Assembly: GCA_964590495.1 (NCBI GenBank)
Contig: CAZPWQ010000170.1
Span: 1 to 5,992, forward strand
Source of the DNA: CAZPWQ01 sp964590495
Lineage (GTDB): Bacteria; Bacteroidota; Rhodothermia; Balneolales; Balneolaceae
DNA: 5,992 bases
Direction of reading: 5' to 3'
Below, piece by piece: positions 5,468 to 5,992 of this stretch. Under the pieces are notes generated by a model. That model did no database searches. It was not told the origin of the DNA and worked only from the letters and a program-made list of their open reading frames with translations. The position numbers and the translations under genes were made by a program. Each line of letters opens with the position of its first letter. Within the stretch, counting starts at the first letter, position 1.

Positions 5468-5962
5468 ATGAAAGACAATGATTTTCTTAAGCCGGGCGAT
5501 ACGGTAAGTCACAGTAACAAACAACTGATGGAATCCCCGGAGATTGAAGAAATTGCACAAATCGTTATCGAACGGGAAAGCCTGGATTTCGGTCCCGCAG
5601 AAATCGGTTATTTTCTCGTTTACCCCAATTTGTCAAAATACAAAGCCGCAAAGTGTGTAAAGGCTTCCAGGGAAGTAAAGTATTATTCAGGCAACGATTA
5701 TCTGATAGAAATATCAGGTGATATGTGGGATATGCTTGATCAGAAAACGAGGGAAATGGTGCTGTTCCATCAGCTCCTGCATGTTGATCCGGTCTACAAG
5801 GCCAAAAACCAGGAATGGAAAATGAAGGTGCGAAAGCCTGACTTTGCTGATTTCTACGAAATTAACGACAAGTATGGCAATGAATGGTATAAAACAGTCC
5901 AGGCGACGGTCTCTTCGCTCTATGATCTGGATCCCCGCCGCGAAAGCAAGGTTTCGTTGTAG
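5468..5962 (+). CDS. Phage-metallopeptidase-like protein with altered HExxH motif
   Basis: A 164-residue cytoplasmic protein with no signal peptide or membrane segment. From about residue 22 to 142 its pattern resembles the putative phage metallopeptidase family (Pfam PhageMetallopep, from memory): an AAKCVKASREVKY stretch near 60-72, DYLIEIS at 77-83, a helix with the would-be zinc motif at 101-105, and DFADF...YG.EW at 125-140. The motif reads HQLLH rather than HExxH, so the general-base Glu is replaced by Gln102. The family's downstream His-Asp is Pro124-Asp125 here, so the third ligand also seems lost. It may therefore be non-catalytic. I chose ATG 5468; a TTG at 5426 would add 14 residues without a ribosome binding site. 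No Shine-Dalgarno precedes 5468 either. There is no phage gene nearby, and the gene stands alone between two repeat tracts. An open frame and family-like pattern support a real gene; the family call is moderate. Confidence 0.75.
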   Translation: MKDNDFLKPGDTVSHSNKQLMESPEIEEIAQIVIERESLDFGPAEIGYFLVYPNLSKYKAAKCVKASREVKYYSGNDYLIEISGDMWDMLDQKTREMVLFHQLLHVDPVYKAKNQEWKMKVRKPDFADFYEINDKYGNEWYKTVQATVSSLYDLDPRRESKVSL

Positions 5963-5963
5963 G

Positions 5964-5992
5964 GCCGGATGCTGGATGCTGGATGCTGGATG
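5964..5992. repeat. Tandem 7-bp repeat array, cut by the window edge
   Basis: Immediately after the stop codon at 5960-5962, the unit GCTGGAT occurs three times exactly (5971-5977, 5978-5984, 5985-5991), preceded by one variant unit GCCGGAT (5964-5970) and followed by the first base of another. The array continues beyond the window, so its length is unknown. Such heptamer arrays can change copy number by replication slippage. No terminator is visible between the gene and the array. Confidence 0.85.

Overview
The window looks like a chromosomal stretch from a member of the Bacteroidota/Balneolota side of the FCB group. The evidence is indirect: moderate GC with AT-rich intergenic DNA, weak or absent Shine-Dalgarno sequences before most genes, a good match to the TAnnTTTG -7 promoter box, a lipoprotein FKBP isomerase, a RhlE-type DEAD-box helicase with a long charged tail, and a lipoprotein propeller of a type common in that group. 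No rRNA marker is present, so the assignment is inference.

Layout. Positions 31-76 hold a strong intrinsic terminator for the minus-strand gene at 104-826, an FkpA/Mip-like lipoprotein peptidyl-prolyl isomerase. The divergent spacer 827-1071 carries a 12-bp palindrome, a candidate Bacteroidota-type -7 box and nested inverted repeats that would form the 5' leader of the next gene. On the plus strand a DEAD-box RNA helicase (1072-2664, TTG start) is followed after one base by a PlsC-type 1-acyl-glycerol-3-phosphate acyltransferase (2666-3430), so the two are probably co-transcribed. Facing them on the minus strand is a two-gene unit: a small four-helix membrane protein (4636-5046) overlapping by 11 bp a sialidase-like beta-propeller lipoprotein (3420-4646). 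The 3' end of the propeller gene overlaps the plsC 3' end by another 11 bp.

From 5047 to 5467 there is no gene. The centre is a GC-rich block (about 5129-5365) bounded by a near-perfect 13-bp inverted repeat. It contains two direct copies, 126 bp apart, of a 31-bp sequence that is itself a 12-7-12 hairpin. Every non-Watson-Crick position in the hairpins becomes a G-U pair if the minus strand is transcribed. This resembles a non-autonomous or REP/MITE-like dispersed element. Its left end overlaps the candidate promoter of the membrane-protein/propeller pair.

The last gene (5468-5962) resembles the putative phage metallopeptidase family, but its HExxH motif reads HQLLH and the expected third zinc ligand also seems to be missing, so it may be a pseudoenzyme. 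The window ends in a tandem GCTGGAT heptamer array that runs off the edge.

Most of the window is ordinary housekeeping and envelope content. The two items most worth following up are the hairpin-pair element and the HQxxH protein. Nothing here amounts to a convincing new defence or mobile system.
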